Assembly (NCBI RefSeq): GCF_900155545.1
Contig: NZ_LT732526.1
Coordinates: 343,098 to 390,676, forward strand
From: Clostridium sp. Marseille-P2415
GTDB taxonomy: Bacteria; Bacillota; Clostridia; Lachnospirales; Lachnospiraceae
Length of the DNA stretch: 47,579 nt
Reading direction: 5' to 3'
Of this stretch, positions 25,387-33,485 are shown piece after piece. The notes beneath the pieces were generated by a model. That model was not told the DNA's origin. It saw nothing but the letters and a program-made list of their open reading frames with translations, and made no database searches. A program made the translations under genes and the position numbers. How positions within the stretch are numbered: position 1 is the stretch's first letter; each line of letters starts with the position of its first letter.

Positions 25387-26346
25387 TCACGAGTGGGACA
25401 AAACAAAGTCCCGTTTTAGCATCAGCAGTCTTTTGATCTGATTTAAAATATAAAACAGGATCGCCCTGGCCTCAAATTCCTCCCGGTCAGAAGGAAGCTC
25501 GTGGCCCTTTAAATCCTGAAACAAAAGGTCCAATTCCTGTAAGAGCCCTTCCACCGTATTGTTTCTGTGATAACCGCGTTCAATCCCTTCCAACAGTTCC
25601 GCTACCTGCTTTGCCTGTCTGGGCAGGCAGGTAATGCTTTTGATGTTTTCATAAATTTCCTTCAGTACTATGCTTTGCTGCTGCCGCATCTGGATATAAT
25701 CAACTTCATAGGTGTCTTTTTTCCAGAGTGCATTGTTATAATTATTCCACGCGCATGCTTTTGCCAGCTTCAGGCTTTCCTGCAGCTGGTCCAGGCATTC
25801 CGGACCGTATTTGCTTTTATCCTCTTCTAAAAGCCAGTGGGACATGCGGTTCAGGACTCCCTTAATCTGATGATCCACATCATCCGCCAGTTTTTGAAAC
25901 ACGTTTCCCCTTTTGCGCAGGTGCATATTGACCAGGACGCCTACCGTAGTGCCGATCAGGAACAGAGCGATCTCGTTCATCATCAGAGAGGCGGACATGG
26001 ACTTCTCTGACAGAAAATGGGTGATCAAAACGGAGTCCATGGCAATTGCTTCTCCCCAGTCCGCATACAGGCACAGAAGGGCAAAGAGCAGAAGATATCC
26101 TGCAAAAGCAATGAGGGTAAAGCCCAGAAGGCGAAATACACCTGCGGCCAGTATCAAAGCCCATACAAATGCCAGTGTCCTGTTTCTGGCACTTTTGATG
26201 GTTTCCCTCTTTGTGTTCTGAATGCTGAGCACCGTAATGATGCCGGCTGTAGCAGAATATTTTAAACCGATCTCGGCTGCAGCCGTAATTGCAAATACTG
26301 CTGCAAGGGCAATCTTAATACTTTTTATCACTTTTTCTTTGTCCAT
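25387..26346 (-). CDS. Aromatic acid exporter family (ArAE_1) membrane protein
   Basis: The 319-residue protein has about five N-terminal membrane spans (IKIALAAVFAITAAAEIGL onwards, through LMMNEIALFLIGTTVGVLV). A charged cytoplasmic C-terminal half of about 170 residues follows, matching the ArAE_1 plus ArAE_1_C arrangement of putative aromatic-acid exporters. The N-terminal SATAGIITVLSIQNTKRETIKSARNR stretch, in two pieces, is typical. The substrate is unknown. GAGGTGAG precedes the ATG. It is monocistronic and convergent with the que operon. Confidence 0.8.
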   Translation of the reverse strand: MDKEKVIKSIKIALAAVFAITAAAEIGLKYSATAGIITVLSIQNTKRETIKSARNRTLAFVWALILAAGVFRLLGFTLIAFAGYLLLFALLCLYADWGEAIAMDSVLITHFLSEKSMSASLMMNEIALFLIGTTVGVLVNMHLRKRGNVFQKLADDVDHQIKGVLNRMSHWLLEEDKSKYGPECLDQLQESLKLAKACAWNNYNNALWKKDTYEVDYIQMRQQQSIVLKEIYENIKSITCLPRQAKQVAELLEGIERGYHRNNTVEGLLQELDLLFQDLKGHELPSDREEFEARAILFYILNQIKRLLMLKRDFVLSHS

Positions 26347-26488
26347 GTGATCTCACCTCTTGTATGCAATCGGATAACAAGGTCTTGAGTTGATGATAAG
26401 GCGGTTTGTGTTCCCAGTATATCATATTTTTAAGGACATCACATCAAAAACTTTGCTGTTCGTATGATTGGGCGGGAGAAAATAGATA

Positions 26489-26517
26489 TTGCCATTTCAC
26501 ATACAAATTAGTATAAT
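26489..26517 (+). promoter_or_regulatory. Promoter of the DUF1456 gene
   Basis: TTGCCA (26489-26494) and TATAAT (26512-26517) are spaced by 17 bases, 45 bases before ATG 26563. Confidence 0.65.
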
Positions 26518-26562
26518 TCTTTTTATGGTACAGAAACGGTTATGTTTAAAAAAAGGAGTCAT

Positions 26563-27081
26563 ATGGATAACAACGATATATTAATAAGATTCAGATATGC
26601 AGTGGATATAAAGGATTCGGATATGGTCGGGATATTCAAACTGGGCGGAATCACAGTAACGAAAGAAGAACTTCAAAAGATCCTGTTAAAGCCGCAGGCC
26701 GGTCAGGGGCTTTCCGGTGAGGATAAGCCTGTCAATGAAAACAGAAGGATATGTGATAATTTTATGCTGGAATCCTTTCTGAATGGTTTCATTATTTTTA
26801 AACGTGGAAAACAGGAGCCAAAACCAGGGGAACCGGAGAAGCCCTTGTATATGATCAGAGATAATAAATCGGTCAATAATGTCTTCCTGAAAAAAGTAAA
26901 AATTGCGCTGTCTCTTACGGGAGACGACATGCTCGCTATATTTAAGGCCGCCGGATTAAATCTGTCAAACGGTGAATTAAGTGCAGTATTGCGAAGAGAA
27001 GGGCAGCGGAATTATAAAGAATGCCAGGATCGGTATGTCAGAAATTTCTTAAAAGGTCTGGCAATCAGATATAGAAAATAA
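26563..27081 (+). CDS. DUF1456 family protein (two-repeat)
   Basis: The 172-residue protein is made of two related halves. Each half has an acidic helix pair (DILIRFRYAVDIKDSDMVGIF, split, and VFLKKVKIALSLTGDDMLAIF), then a glycine-linked TKEELQKIL or SNGELSAVL helix and an F-L-x-G-x-x-I end. This is the DUF1456 (YehS-type) pattern. The function is unknown; the internal duplication suggests an all-helical, perhaps nucleic-acid-binding fold. I chose ATG 26563 because AAAAGGAG ends six bases before it; ATG 26542 lies upstream of that site. Confidence 0.82.
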   Translation: MDNNDILIRFRYAVDIKDSDMVGIFKLGGITVTKEELQKILLKPQAGQGLSGEDKPVNENRRICDNFMLESFLNGFIIFKRGKQEPKPGEPEKPLYMIRDNKSVNNVFLKKVKIALSLTGDDMLAIFKAAGLNLSNGELSAVLRREGQRNYKECQDRYVRNFLKGLAIRYRK

Positions 27082-27111
27082 GAATGAAAAACAGCCGGTT
27101 TGGCTTTAAGC

Positions 27112-27163
27112 CCCTGTATGTCTGCAGCCGGAGCGATACAGGGTATTGCTTATTATTTTTTTT
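27112..27163 (+). terminator. Possible terminator after the DUF1456 gene
   Basis: CCCTGTAT (27112-27119) and ATACAGGG (27136-27143) form an 8-bp stem. An eight-T run lies 13 bases further on, too far for a canonical terminator. A -10-like TATAAT follows at 27169-27174, so this stretch may hold both an end and a new start. Confidence 0.4.
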
Positions 27164-27282
27164 GTGTTATAATATAATTGATTGTTAAAACAATGATTTT
27201 TAAAAGAATAGATGTATTCTTTCGGGATTGTATTTAATATTCGTTAACAATTGAATGATCTACAAGTAAAGAACCGTCTTTT

Positions 27283-27340
27283 AAAGAAGGGCTTTTGGTA
27301 TTGTGTTAAGGCACAGATATGAAAAGCCCTTCTTTTTTTT
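27283..27340 (+). terminator. Strong intrinsic terminator inside a 5' leader
   Basis: A perfect 14-bp stem (AAAGAAGGGCTTTT with AAAAGCCCTTCTTT, 25-nt loop) ends in a run of eight T. It finishes only 15 bases before the ATG at 27356, so transcripts started upstream must read through it to express that gene. The stretch 27180-27282 before it shows no clear ORF. It may be an uncharacterised attenuator leader, or a small RNA ending here. Confidence 0.85.
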
Positions 27341-27355
27341 GAAAGGAGAGGAAAT

Positions 27356-28135
27356 ATGAAGTTAGAAGGAATGGCAGTAAGCCATATGAAGTTCGGAGAG
27401 GGTACCGTAAAGGAATTAGGGGAAAAATATATTACCATATTGTTTCCGCAGGGAGAAAAAAAGTTTTTATATCCAAATTCCTTTGTGAAATTTCTGACCC
27501 TCAAGGACAAAAATATGCAAACAGAAATGGATAAAATGCTGGAACACATCATACAGGAGGAAGAAAGCAGAAGAGCAGATGAAATCAGTGAACAGGAACG
27601 CCTGGAGGAGATACACAGCTTGAAAGTCCGTCCGGATTCACAGGCGGCCTTTGGATTTGTCGAAAATGACAGGCAAAGCGTTTTTTCTTCATGGTCGGTA
27701 TATGCAGGCTCCTACCAGAGCGGAAGCTCGAAAGGAAAACCCAAGCTTCCGGTGAGGCTCAAGTTAAATTCAGCCTGCCTCCTTACGGAATGTCCAAAGG
27801 GAACCGCAGAAAAGAGACGGCGTATCATAGGTGCTTTTATGCTGAAGGATAATTTTGAAAGTTCAGCCTGCAGGGATGGAATGATCCGGAGCCATGAAAA
27901 ATACAGGATCTGTCTGGAAGGCAAAGAGACCCTGTACTATTGGGATTATTTTTCCGAAGATTCGGAAATTTCAAAGTGGGGAAATGTGGAATTAAAATAT
28001 TTTTCCAATATAACCATGCAGCAGATTTTAAATGATATGAAAAATATAATCAGCGATAAAGAGCGCCGGCAGGAAGCAGAAGAATTTTATCAATACTTTT
28101 GTTTCATAAACAAATTAACCGTGGTGCCATTTTAA
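27356..28135 (+). CDS. Hypothetical protein with N-terminal SH3/Tudor-like domain
   Basis: A 259-residue cytoplasmic protein. Residues 5-47 (VSHMKFGEGTVKELGEKYI, then LFPQGEKKFLYPNSF) match the small beta-barrel seen at the C-terminus of UvrD-like helicases and CarD-like proteins, which contacts RNA polymerase or nucleic acid. A Glu-rich helix (about 60-85) and a beta-rich C-terminal half that I do not recognise follow. No catalytic motif stands out. AAAGGAGAGG precedes the ATG, directly after a leader terminator, so expression is probably conditional. It may be a DNA- or RNAP-associated protein, which is inference from the N-terminal fold. Confidence 0.7.
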   Translation: MKLEGMAVSHMKFGEGTVKELGEKYITILFPQGEKKFLYPNSFVKFLTLKDKNMQTEMDKMLEHIIQEEESRRADEISEQERLEEIHSLKVRPDSQAAFGFVENDRQSVFSSWSVYAGSYQSGSSKGKPKLPVRLKLNSACLLTECPKGTAEKRRRIIGAFMLKDNFESSACRDGMIRSHEKYRICLEGKETLYYWDYFSEDSEISKWGNVELKYFSNITMQQILNDMKNIISDKERRQEAEEFYQYFCFINKLTVVPF

Positions 28136-28151
28136 ATACCGGTGCAATGGC

Positions 28152-28179
28152 TTGTAAAATGGAAAAAATCTGCTATACT
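28152..28179 (+). promoter_or_regulatory. Possible promoter of the MerR gene
   Basis: TTGTAA (28152-28157) and TATACT (28174-28179) are spaced by 16 bases, 33 bases before ATG 28213. Confidence 0.5.
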
Positions 28180-28212
28180 GTTTTTATGAATGGCTGTTTA
28201 GGGAGGGATATC

Positions 28213-29031
28213 ATGAATGAATTGTTTTCAATAGGAGAAGTTTCAAAATTGTTTCATATAGACGTCCGCCTGCTTCGCCACTATGATAAGATTTCCCTTC
28301 TAAAGCCGGAATTCCAGGATGAAAAAAACGGGTACCGGTATTATTCCACCCGGCAGTTTGAGTGTCTGAACACAATCCGTTATCTCCGTTCCTTAAATGT
28401 GCCCCTTCCTAAAATCCGGGATTTCTTTGAAAACCGTGATGATAAGAAGATGCTTGAAATTCTGAAAGAGCAGAAAAGGCAGGTCGAAGAAGAATGGGAG
28501 TACTTAGATCGGATAGAAAGAAAAATTCAGAGCAGGATCGTGCAGATCGAGGATGCTTATCAAACGGAATATGGCAGAATTGCAGAACGCCGGCTGGATG
28601 ATAGAATGATTGCCATTTTAAAGAAAGAAATTTCCGTTGCTGACGATCTGGAGCCTCCGATTCGTGAATTAGAGCGAAGCAATGGACTAAACTCAGTCAT
28701 GTTTCTGGGGAAAGTCGGGGTATCGATTTCAAGTGAGAATCTGAAGAAGGGTAATTTTGATAAATTTTCTGCAATTTTTGTGATCATGGAACCAGAGGAC
28801 GACAGCACGGACTGTGCCATGTGCCTGACCGGAGGCAGTTATCTCACCATGCGCTTTCACGGAACACATAAGGATGCAAAACCTGCCTATAATAACCTGT
28901 TTCGATATATGGAACAAAAGGGGTATGAGCTTGCCGGAGATTCCATTGAGTTTGCTTTGATTGATTATGGACTCACCAGCGATACTTCCAGGTTTACGAC
29001 TGAAATACAAATTCCATACAAAAAATATTGA
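28213..29031 (+). CDS. MerR family regulator with GyrI-like effector domain (BmrR type)
   Basis: The 272-residue protein has the MerR wHTH at the start (FSIGEVSKLFHIDVRLLRHYD, split over helix 1-2; NGYRYYS as the wing). A long dimerisation coiled coil (about 75-120) leads into a C-terminal GyrI/BmrR-type ligand-binding domain containing FHGTHKDAKPAYNNLFRYM and an end FTTEIQIPY. Such proteins sense hydrophobic drugs and usually activate a transporter gene. No efflux gene follows; the next gene is a DUF554 membrane protein behind a terminator. GGGAGGG lies seven bases before ATG 28213, which I prefer to upstream in-frame starts overlapping the previous gene. Confidence 0.87.
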   Translation: MNELFSIGEVSKLFHIDVRLLRHYDKISLLKPEFQDEKNGYRYYSTRQFECLNTIRYLRSLNVPLPKIRDFFENRDDKKMLEILKEQKRQVEEEWEYLDRIERKIQSRIVQIEDAYQTEYGRIAERRLDDRMIAILKKEISVADDLEPPIRELERSNGLNSVMFLGKVGVSISSENLKKGNFDKFSAIFVIMEPEDDSTDCAMCLTGGSYLTMRFHGTHKDAKPAYNNLFRYMEQKGYELAGDSIEFALIDYGLTSDTSRFTTEIQIPYKKY

Positions 29032-29060
29032 CCCTCTAACTATTGGAGGGTTTATATTTT
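29031..29060 (+). terminator. Terminator after the MerR gene
   Basis: CCCTCTAA and TTGGAGGG form an 8-bp stem (one G-T pair, 3-nt loop) followed by TTTATATTTT. Confidence 0.65.
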
Positions 29061-29079
29061 GGGGGAAGGAGGAATTATT

Positions 29080-29766
29080 ATGATAGGAACGGTTGTAAAT
29101 ACTGCTGCCATTCTGGCAGGCAGCGTAATTGGAAGCTGTGTTAAGAAAGGGATAGGAGAAAAATATCAGGATGCATTATACCATGCAATGGGACTTGCTG
29201 CCTGCGGCCTGGGCATCAATGCAATGGTTCAGAATATGCCTGAGAGCAGTTTCCCTGTATTGTTTATCATCAGTCTTGCAGCAGGCAGCCTCATGGGCAC
29301 CATGCTTAATCTGGTAGAACGGTTTGAAATGGTCACAGCCCGTTTCTCAAAAGGAAATCTGGGGCAGGGGCTGTCCTCTGCAATACTGTTATTCTGTATT
29401 GGAACCCTGTCAATTCTGGGTCCCATGGAAAGCGCGCTTCATGGCGACAATACTTACCTGTTTACAAATGCAACGCTGGACTTCGTTACTTCATTAGTCC
29501 TGGCATCTGCCTATGGGATTGGGATTGTCTTATCTGCAGTTGTTTTATTCTTGTGGCAGGGAAGCATCTATCTTCTTTCCGGGTACTTATCTGCTTTTTT
29601 GACGGCTGAATTACTGACTGAGATATCCATTGTAGGCGGCTTTCTGATTTTCAGTTCCGGTCTTTCCATTCTGAAAATCAAGGATTGCAGGACGTTAAAT
29701 ATGCTGCCATCTTTATTTGTACCGATTTTGTGGTTTTTAATAAAATCGATATTACATTCCTTTTAA
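29080..29766 (+). CDS. DUF554 family membrane protein
   Basis: A 228-residue, highly hydrophobic protein with six or seven membrane spans. It begins MIGTVVNTAAILAGSVIG and continues with LGINAMVQNMP, ILLFCIGTLSILGPMES and YGIGIVLSAVVLFLWQG. These glycine-rich stretches are typical of DUF554 (YdfK-like) proteins, whose transport substrate is unknown. AAGGAGG precedes ATG 29080. The stop overlaps by 15 bases with a convergent ORF ending at 29752. Confidence 0.85.
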   Translation: MIGTVVNTAAILAGSVIGSCVKKGIGEKYQDALYHAMGLAACGLGINAMVQNMPESSFPVLFIISLAAGSLMGTMLNLVERFEMVTARFSKGNLGQGLSSAILLFCIGTLSILGPMESALHGDNTYLFTNATLDFVTSLVLASAYGIGIVLSAVVLFLWQGSIYLLSGYLSAFLTAELLTEISIVGGFLIFSSGLSILKIKDCRTLNMLPSLFVPILWFLIKSILHSF

Positions 29767-29940
29767 TTTCAGTTTATTTACCAGGTCAACATAGAACTCA
29801 CAAACATCAAAGCCTTCAATGTTTTTGCGGGTCAGGTCGATGACATCGCCATGGGAAATGCCCTGTTTGCTTTTGGGTTTGAGTACGCCAAGAAAGCTGC
29901 CCCACGCCATGGAGTTTATGGAAACAAGTCCAGAGGGTAT
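29752..29940 (-). pseudogene. Possible C-terminal gene remnant, unrecognised
   Basis: A minus-strand frame ends at 29752 and reads sensibly from about 29940 (SINSMAWGSFLGVLKPKSK, then ISHGDVIDLTRKN and a charged C-terminal helix). The frame continues to an ATG at 30009. That first part (QQPVLPPTGPYYDPERHLNP) looks like the antisense of the plus-strand coding stretch opposite it, and the GGGAGG site is unusually close to the ATG. Codon choice in the remnant resembles neighbouring genes. I do not recognise the family. It may be the tail of a gene whose 5' end was lost. Confidence 0.35.
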
Positions 29941-30296
29941 CGGAAGAGGATTTAAATGCCTTTCTGGATCATAATAAGGGCCGGTCGGGGGAAGAACAGG
30001 TTGTTGCATTCTCCTCCCAGGATATGCGCCCCCATTTTACAAAAAGAACAGTTAATGTTTCAACGGTTGTGGAAATGGAGCAGATCCATAAAGACCAGTA
30101 TATGCGGATATCCAACACGCTGATTGCCATTATGAATGGCAAAGACCCTTCGATGCAGAATTCAACCATAAATATGAAATATTACGAAAAGGATGGGAAA
30201 TTGAAGATATTGCTTTGGGGTGAGCTTGATTTTATGGAAGAGATGTTAGGTACCATTTCCATGCTCGATGACACAGGATATGAAAACAAACAGTAA
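29909..30296 (+). pseudogene. Small gene with apparent frameshift or lost 5' end
   Basis: The uninterrupted ORF begins at ATG 30024 (MRPHFTKRTVNVSTVVEME onwards, 90 residues). Coding character clearly extends upstream in the same frame (VSEEDLNAFLDHNKG, GEEQVVAFSS, from about 29937), but no start codon occurs there. Dropping one G in GAGGG near 29932-29936 would join it to ATG 29918 and read METSPE-VSEEDLNAFLDHNK. Either a one-base frameshift or loss of the real 5' end explains this. The family is not recognised: a helical N-terminal part and an end with KYYEKDGKLKILLWGELDF. It lies 49 bases before the DUF4180 gene. Confidence 0.45.
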
Positions 30297-30345
30297 TAGA
30301 TATGAAAACACAGATCAAGGGTATTCTTTAAGGAGAATGATAAGC

Positions 30346-30714
30346 ATGGATGTAAAAATAATAATAAGAAACAGCATACCGGTTGCATGGATACAAAGTG
30401 AGTATCCATTGATCAAGGATGTCCCATCAGCTCTTGATTTGATTGCAACGGTAAAATATGAAACGGGCAGTGACTGTATGGTACTTTATAAGGCGGCCAT
30501 AACAGAAGATTTTTTTAAATTAAGTACTTGTCTTGCCGGAGAAATCCTTCAAAAATTTATAAACTATGGCATAAAAATTGCCATCGTCGGTGATTTTTCC
30601 GGTTATACCGGTAAGCCGTTCAAAGATTTTATGTATGAATGTAATCACGGAAAGGATTTTTTCTTTGTTGGTACCGTGGATGAAGGCATTGAGAAGCTGT
30701 CATCAGTGAGCTGA
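30346..30714 (+). CDS. DUF4180 family protein
   Basis: A 122-residue cytoplasmic protein with the DUF4180 pattern: VPSALDLIATVKYETGSDCMVLYK (in two strands), then FKLSTCLAGEILQKFINYGIKIAIVGDF and the conserved SGYTGKPFKDFMYECNHGKD ending in VDEGIEKL. The function is unknown; members often sit beside small regulators. I chose ATG 30346, placed nine bases after AAGGAG; ATG 30337 is too close to that site. Confidence 0.8.
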   Translation: MDVKIIIRNSIPVAWIQSEYPLIKDVPSALDLIATVKYETGSDCMVLYKAAITEDFFKLSTCLAGEILQKFINYGIKIAIVGDFSGYTGKPFKDFMYECNHGKDFFFVGTVDEGIEKLSSVS

Positions 30715-30739
30715 ATCAGTTGGGATATCCCGATGATAA

Positions 30740-30770
30740 CCCATTAGGAGAAGACCCCATTAGGAGAAGA
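30740..30770. repeat. Tandem 15-bp direct repeat
   Basis: CCCATTAGGAGAAGA occurs at 30740-30754 and again at 30756-30770, separated by one C. Each copy contains an AGGAGA ribosome-site-like core. It lies between the DUF4180 stop and the next promoter, immediately upstream of its -35 box. Confidence 0.85.
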
Positions 30771-30772
30771 AG

Positions 30773-30801
30773 TTGACAAGCCGGCGAAAGAAGTGTATGT
30801 T
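30773..30801 (+). promoter_or_regulatory. Promoter of the shikimate-dehydrogenase-like gene
   Basis: TTGACA (30773-30778) and TATGTT (30796-30801) are spaced by 17 bases, 40 bases before the ATG. Confidence 0.7.
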
Positions 30802-30840
30802 ATCGGTAATAAAAAATATCTGACTTAAGGAGAAAAGACG

Positions 30841-31710
30841 ATGGAAAAAAGAATATCAGGAAAGACGGGCTTGTTAGGACTGATTGGCTCACCGGTAGGA
30901 CATTCCGGATCGCCGGCTATGTATAATTACAGCTTTGAGAAGCTGGGACTGGATTACGCATATCTTGCTTTTGATATTAAGGTTGATGAAGTTGTAAAGG
31001 CAGTCGATGCCATGAAAACCTTTCATATGAGAGGCTGTAATGTAACAATGCCATGCAAGAACGAAGCTGCGAAATACATGGATGAGTTGTCGCCGGCTGC
31101 CCGTATCATCGGTGCGGTTAATACCATTGTAAATGAAGATGGAAGATTGATCGGCCACATTACAGATGGACAGGGCTTTGTAGATAATCTCCGTGATCAT
31201 GGAGTTGAAATCGCAGGTAAGAAAATCACTGTCTGCGGCGGCGGCGGGGCTGCTACCGCAATCCAGGTGCAGTGTGCGTTAGAGGGAGCAAAGGAAGTCT
31301 CCATTTTCAATATCAAAGATGCATTCTTTGAGAGGACCATCCAAACTGCAGAAAAAATCAGGCAGGAAATGCCGGAATGCGTGGTGAATGTATTCGATAT
31401 TGCAGATATGGAGAAGATGAGGGAAGAAATTGCTTCCAGCGATATTTTTGCCAATGCGACAATCGTAGGTATGAAGCCAATGGATGACGAAAGCGTTGTC
31501 AAGGACGTTACCATGTTCCATCCGGGCCTGGTTGTTGTGGATGCTGTTTATAATCCAAAGGAAACCAGGATGTTAAAAGAGGCAAAAGGGGCCGGATGTA
31601 CCTGCATAGACGGACAGGGAATGCTTGTGTGGCAGGGAGCTGCCGCATTCAAGCTTTATACAGGCCGGGAAATGCCGGTAGAAGAAGTGAAAGAGTTATT
31701 CTTCCGTTAA
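30841..31710 (+). CDS. Quinate/shikimate dehydrogenase-like oxidoreductase
   Basis: The 289-residue enzyme has the AroE/YdiB layout. The N-terminal substrate domain holds GLIGSPVGHSGSPAMYN, the catalytic Lys/Asp region is CNVTMPCKNEAAKYMDE, and the NAD(P) loop is VCGGGGAATAIQ. The C-terminal DAVYNPKETRMLKEAK and GMLVWQGAAAFKLYTG motifs are standard. It oxidises shikimate or quinate reversibly. The usual active-site NVTxPxK is kept (NVTMPCK). It stands alone behind its own promoter with no other aro genes, and next to a C4 acid-sugar locus, so a YdiB-like catabolic role rather than the biosynthetic AroE is plausible but unproven. Confidence 0.88.
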   Translation: MEKRISGKTGLLGLIGSPVGHSGSPAMYNYSFEKLGLDYAYLAFDIKVDEVVKAVDAMKTFHMRGCNVTMPCKNEAAKYMDELSPAARIIGAVNTIVNEDGRLIGHITDGQGFVDNLRDHGVEIAGKKITVCGGGGAATAIQVQCALEGAKEVSIFNIKDAFFERTIQTAEKIRQEMPECVVNVFDIADMEKMREEIASSDIFANATIVGMKPMDDESVVKDVTMFHPGLVVVDAVYNPKETRMLKEAKGAGCTCIDGQGMLVWQGAAAFKLYTGREMPVEEVKELFFR

Positions 31711-31871
31711 CAGAAAGAGAGATACATCTTGGGATACAGGTTTTTCCGGGGACACATATAATAGTCATAAACGAAAATAAAAAAAAGAAAACATAAATAA
31801 TACTTGTGAAAACAATGTTAAAATAGTAAGATAATAGAAGAGAAAATTATGGGAAGGAAAGGAAGACTGTA

Positions 31872-32636
31872 TTGATAAACAAGAGGATGGAATTTATACT
31901 GCAGGAATTGGAAGAAAAAAGCAGCATAAGAGTAGCGGATGTCAGCAAACAGCTGGAATGTTCGGAAGTAACCATCCGCAATGATATCCAGAAGCTGGAA
32001 GAGATGGGATTATTAAACCGTATCCACGGCGGCGCGACAAAAGCAGGAGCCCAGGTAGTGGTATTGTACAATGCGGAAACCGTATATAAAAATGCCGATA
32101 AGAAGCAGAGAATTGCGGAAAAAGCTTATGAATATATCGAAGATAACGATACCATTATTTTGGATGATGCTTCAACAAGCTATTATCTTGCACGTATCAT
32201 AAAGGAGAATCCTTCCAAGCACTTGCTTGTAATTACTAATTCGCTGGTGGCAGCAGGAGAACTGTCAGATGCCAGGCATGTGAATTTATTTTTACTGGGA
32301 GGACAGGTTGGCGGAAAGCTGTCTTCGACAATGGGAGATGCGACCATTGGTAATCTGGAGGAATGCCATGCGGATAAGGCATTTATCAGCGCCCATGGAA
32401 TCAATTTTGATGTAGGGATCACGTCGATCGGGTCCCCGCAGATGCAGGTGAAGAAAGCAATCCTAAAAGCCTCAAAAGAAGTATATCTTTTGGTGGACAG
32501 CAGTAAATTCGGGGGCGGTTATGTACTTGTGGTAAGCCCTCTGTCCGAAATAACCAGAATCATTACAGATAATGAAATAAAAAAAGAATATCTTGAAATG
32601 GCCCATCGGGATCATGTGGCGATTGATATCGTTTAA
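31872..32636 (+). CDS. DeoR family transcriptional regulator
   Basis: The 254-residue protein has the DeoR wHTH (IRVADVSKQLECSEVTIRNDI, split over two helices, then LNRIHGGA) and the C-terminal DeoRC sensor fold. Sensor marks are DDASTSYYLAR, ITNSLVAAGEL and LLVDSSKFG. Members sense phosphorylated sugars. It lies beside and in line with the divergent tpiA and pdxA2 operon, so it is the likely regulator of that pathway. Translation probably begins at TTG 31872, seven bases after AAGGAAG; ATG 31887 is the alternative. A terminator follows. Confidence 0.88.
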   Translation: MINKRMEFILQELEEKSSIRVADVSKQLECSEVTIRNDIQKLEEMGLLNRIHGGATKAGAQVVVLYNAETVYKNADKKQRIAEKAYEYIEDNDTIILDDASTSYYLARIIKENPSKHLLVITNSLVAAGELSDARHVNLFLLGGQVGGKLSSTMGDATIGNLEECHADKAFISAHGINFDVGITSIGSPQMQVKKAILKASKEVYLLVDSSKFGGGYVLVVSPLSEITRIITDNEIKKEYLEMAHRDHVAIDIV

Positions 32637-32641
32637 GATAA

Positions 32642-32676
32642 GGCAGCTGTTGAGAAATCGGCAGCTGCCGTTTTTT
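32642..32676. terminator. Terminator between DeoR and convergent tpiA
   Basis: GGCAGCTG and CAGCTGCC form an 8-bp stem (12-nt loop) followed by six T on the plus strand. The tpiA stop codon is three bases further on. Confidence 0.8.
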
Positions 32677-32678
32677 AT

Positions 32679-33485
32679 TTACGCGGGCAACGAGCCAAAC
32701 GACCCCGAACTTTTGTAAGCCTGCATCGTATTTCGGATCAGTTTGTTAAAGGCATGGGCTTCCCAGGCACTTCTTCCGGTAAACAATCCGTCAATGGAAG
32801 GCTTTCTGATAAGCTCGCCGGCGTTTCCGGGGTTGACGCTTCCGCCGTATAAAACGGGGATATCCCTGGCGGCCTCTCCAAACAACTCTATCAGGCATTT
32901 TTTGATTGCCAGGTGCTTTTCCTCCGCATATTCTGCCGAAGCCGGAATTCCGTTTGCCCCAATGGCCCAGACGGGTTCGTAAGCGATCCAGATGTTTGAA
33001 AGTCCGGCAACCGGGATATCATGAAGGCCGATTTTTAATTGGGTACGGAGCACTTCAACGCTGATACCGTAATCTTTCTCTTCCAGAGTCTCGCCAATGC
33101 AAAGAAGAGCGGTCATATTATGCTCCAGGGCGCATTTGACTTTCTGATTCTCTATGGGGTCCGTCTCGCCGAATACGTGACGCCTTTCCGAATGTCCGAT
33201 CATAATCAGATTGATATCCATTTCTTTTAACATCAAGGGTGAAATCTCGCCCGTAAACTGCCCGTTTTCTTTCCAGCACATATTTTGAGCTCCCAGAGTA
33301 ATGTACTGTTTATCAATGCTGGAAGCAGCACTGCTTAAGGAGGTGTAGGAAGGTATGACGAATAATTCCATTTCCTCCCGGCTGATTTCTTCTGTAAGGC
33401 TTTGCAAAAGCCGTACGTATTCCGTTGTTTCTCTGATGTTTTTATACATTTTTAAATTGGTACCGAAAAATAATTTTTTCTTCAT
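32679..33485 (-). CDS. tpiA: Triose-phosphate isomerase paralogue
   Basis: The 268-residue TIM-barrel enzyme keeps all catalytic residues: Lys12 (GTNLKMY), His98 (IGHSERR), Glu170 (AYEPVWAIG) and the phosphate loop YGGSVNPGNAGEL. Canonical TpiA interconverts DHAP and glyceraldehyde-3-phosphate. Here it stands divergent from a pdxA2-kinase-rpiB-kdgT operon rather than with gapdh/pgk, so it is probably a second, pathway-specific copy. It could handle the DHAP made by PdxA2, or act on a tetrulose phosphate like EryH-type TIM paralogues. GLFTGRSAWEAHAF near the C-terminus differs from the usual VGGASL ending of canonical enzymes. Confidence 0.85.
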   Translation of the reverse strand: MKKKLFFGTNLKMYKNIRETTEYVRLLQSLTEEISREEMELFVIPSYTSLSSAASSIDKQYITLGAQNMCWKENGQFTGEISPLMLKEMDINLIMIGHSERRHVFGETDPIENQKVKCALEHNMTALLCIGETLEEKDYGISVEVLRTQLKIGLHDIPVAGLSNIWIAYEPVWAIGANGIPASAEYAEEKHLAIKKCLIELFGEAARDIPVLYGGSVNPGNAGELIRKPSIDGLFTGRSAWEAHAFNKLIRNTMQAYKSSGSFGSLPA

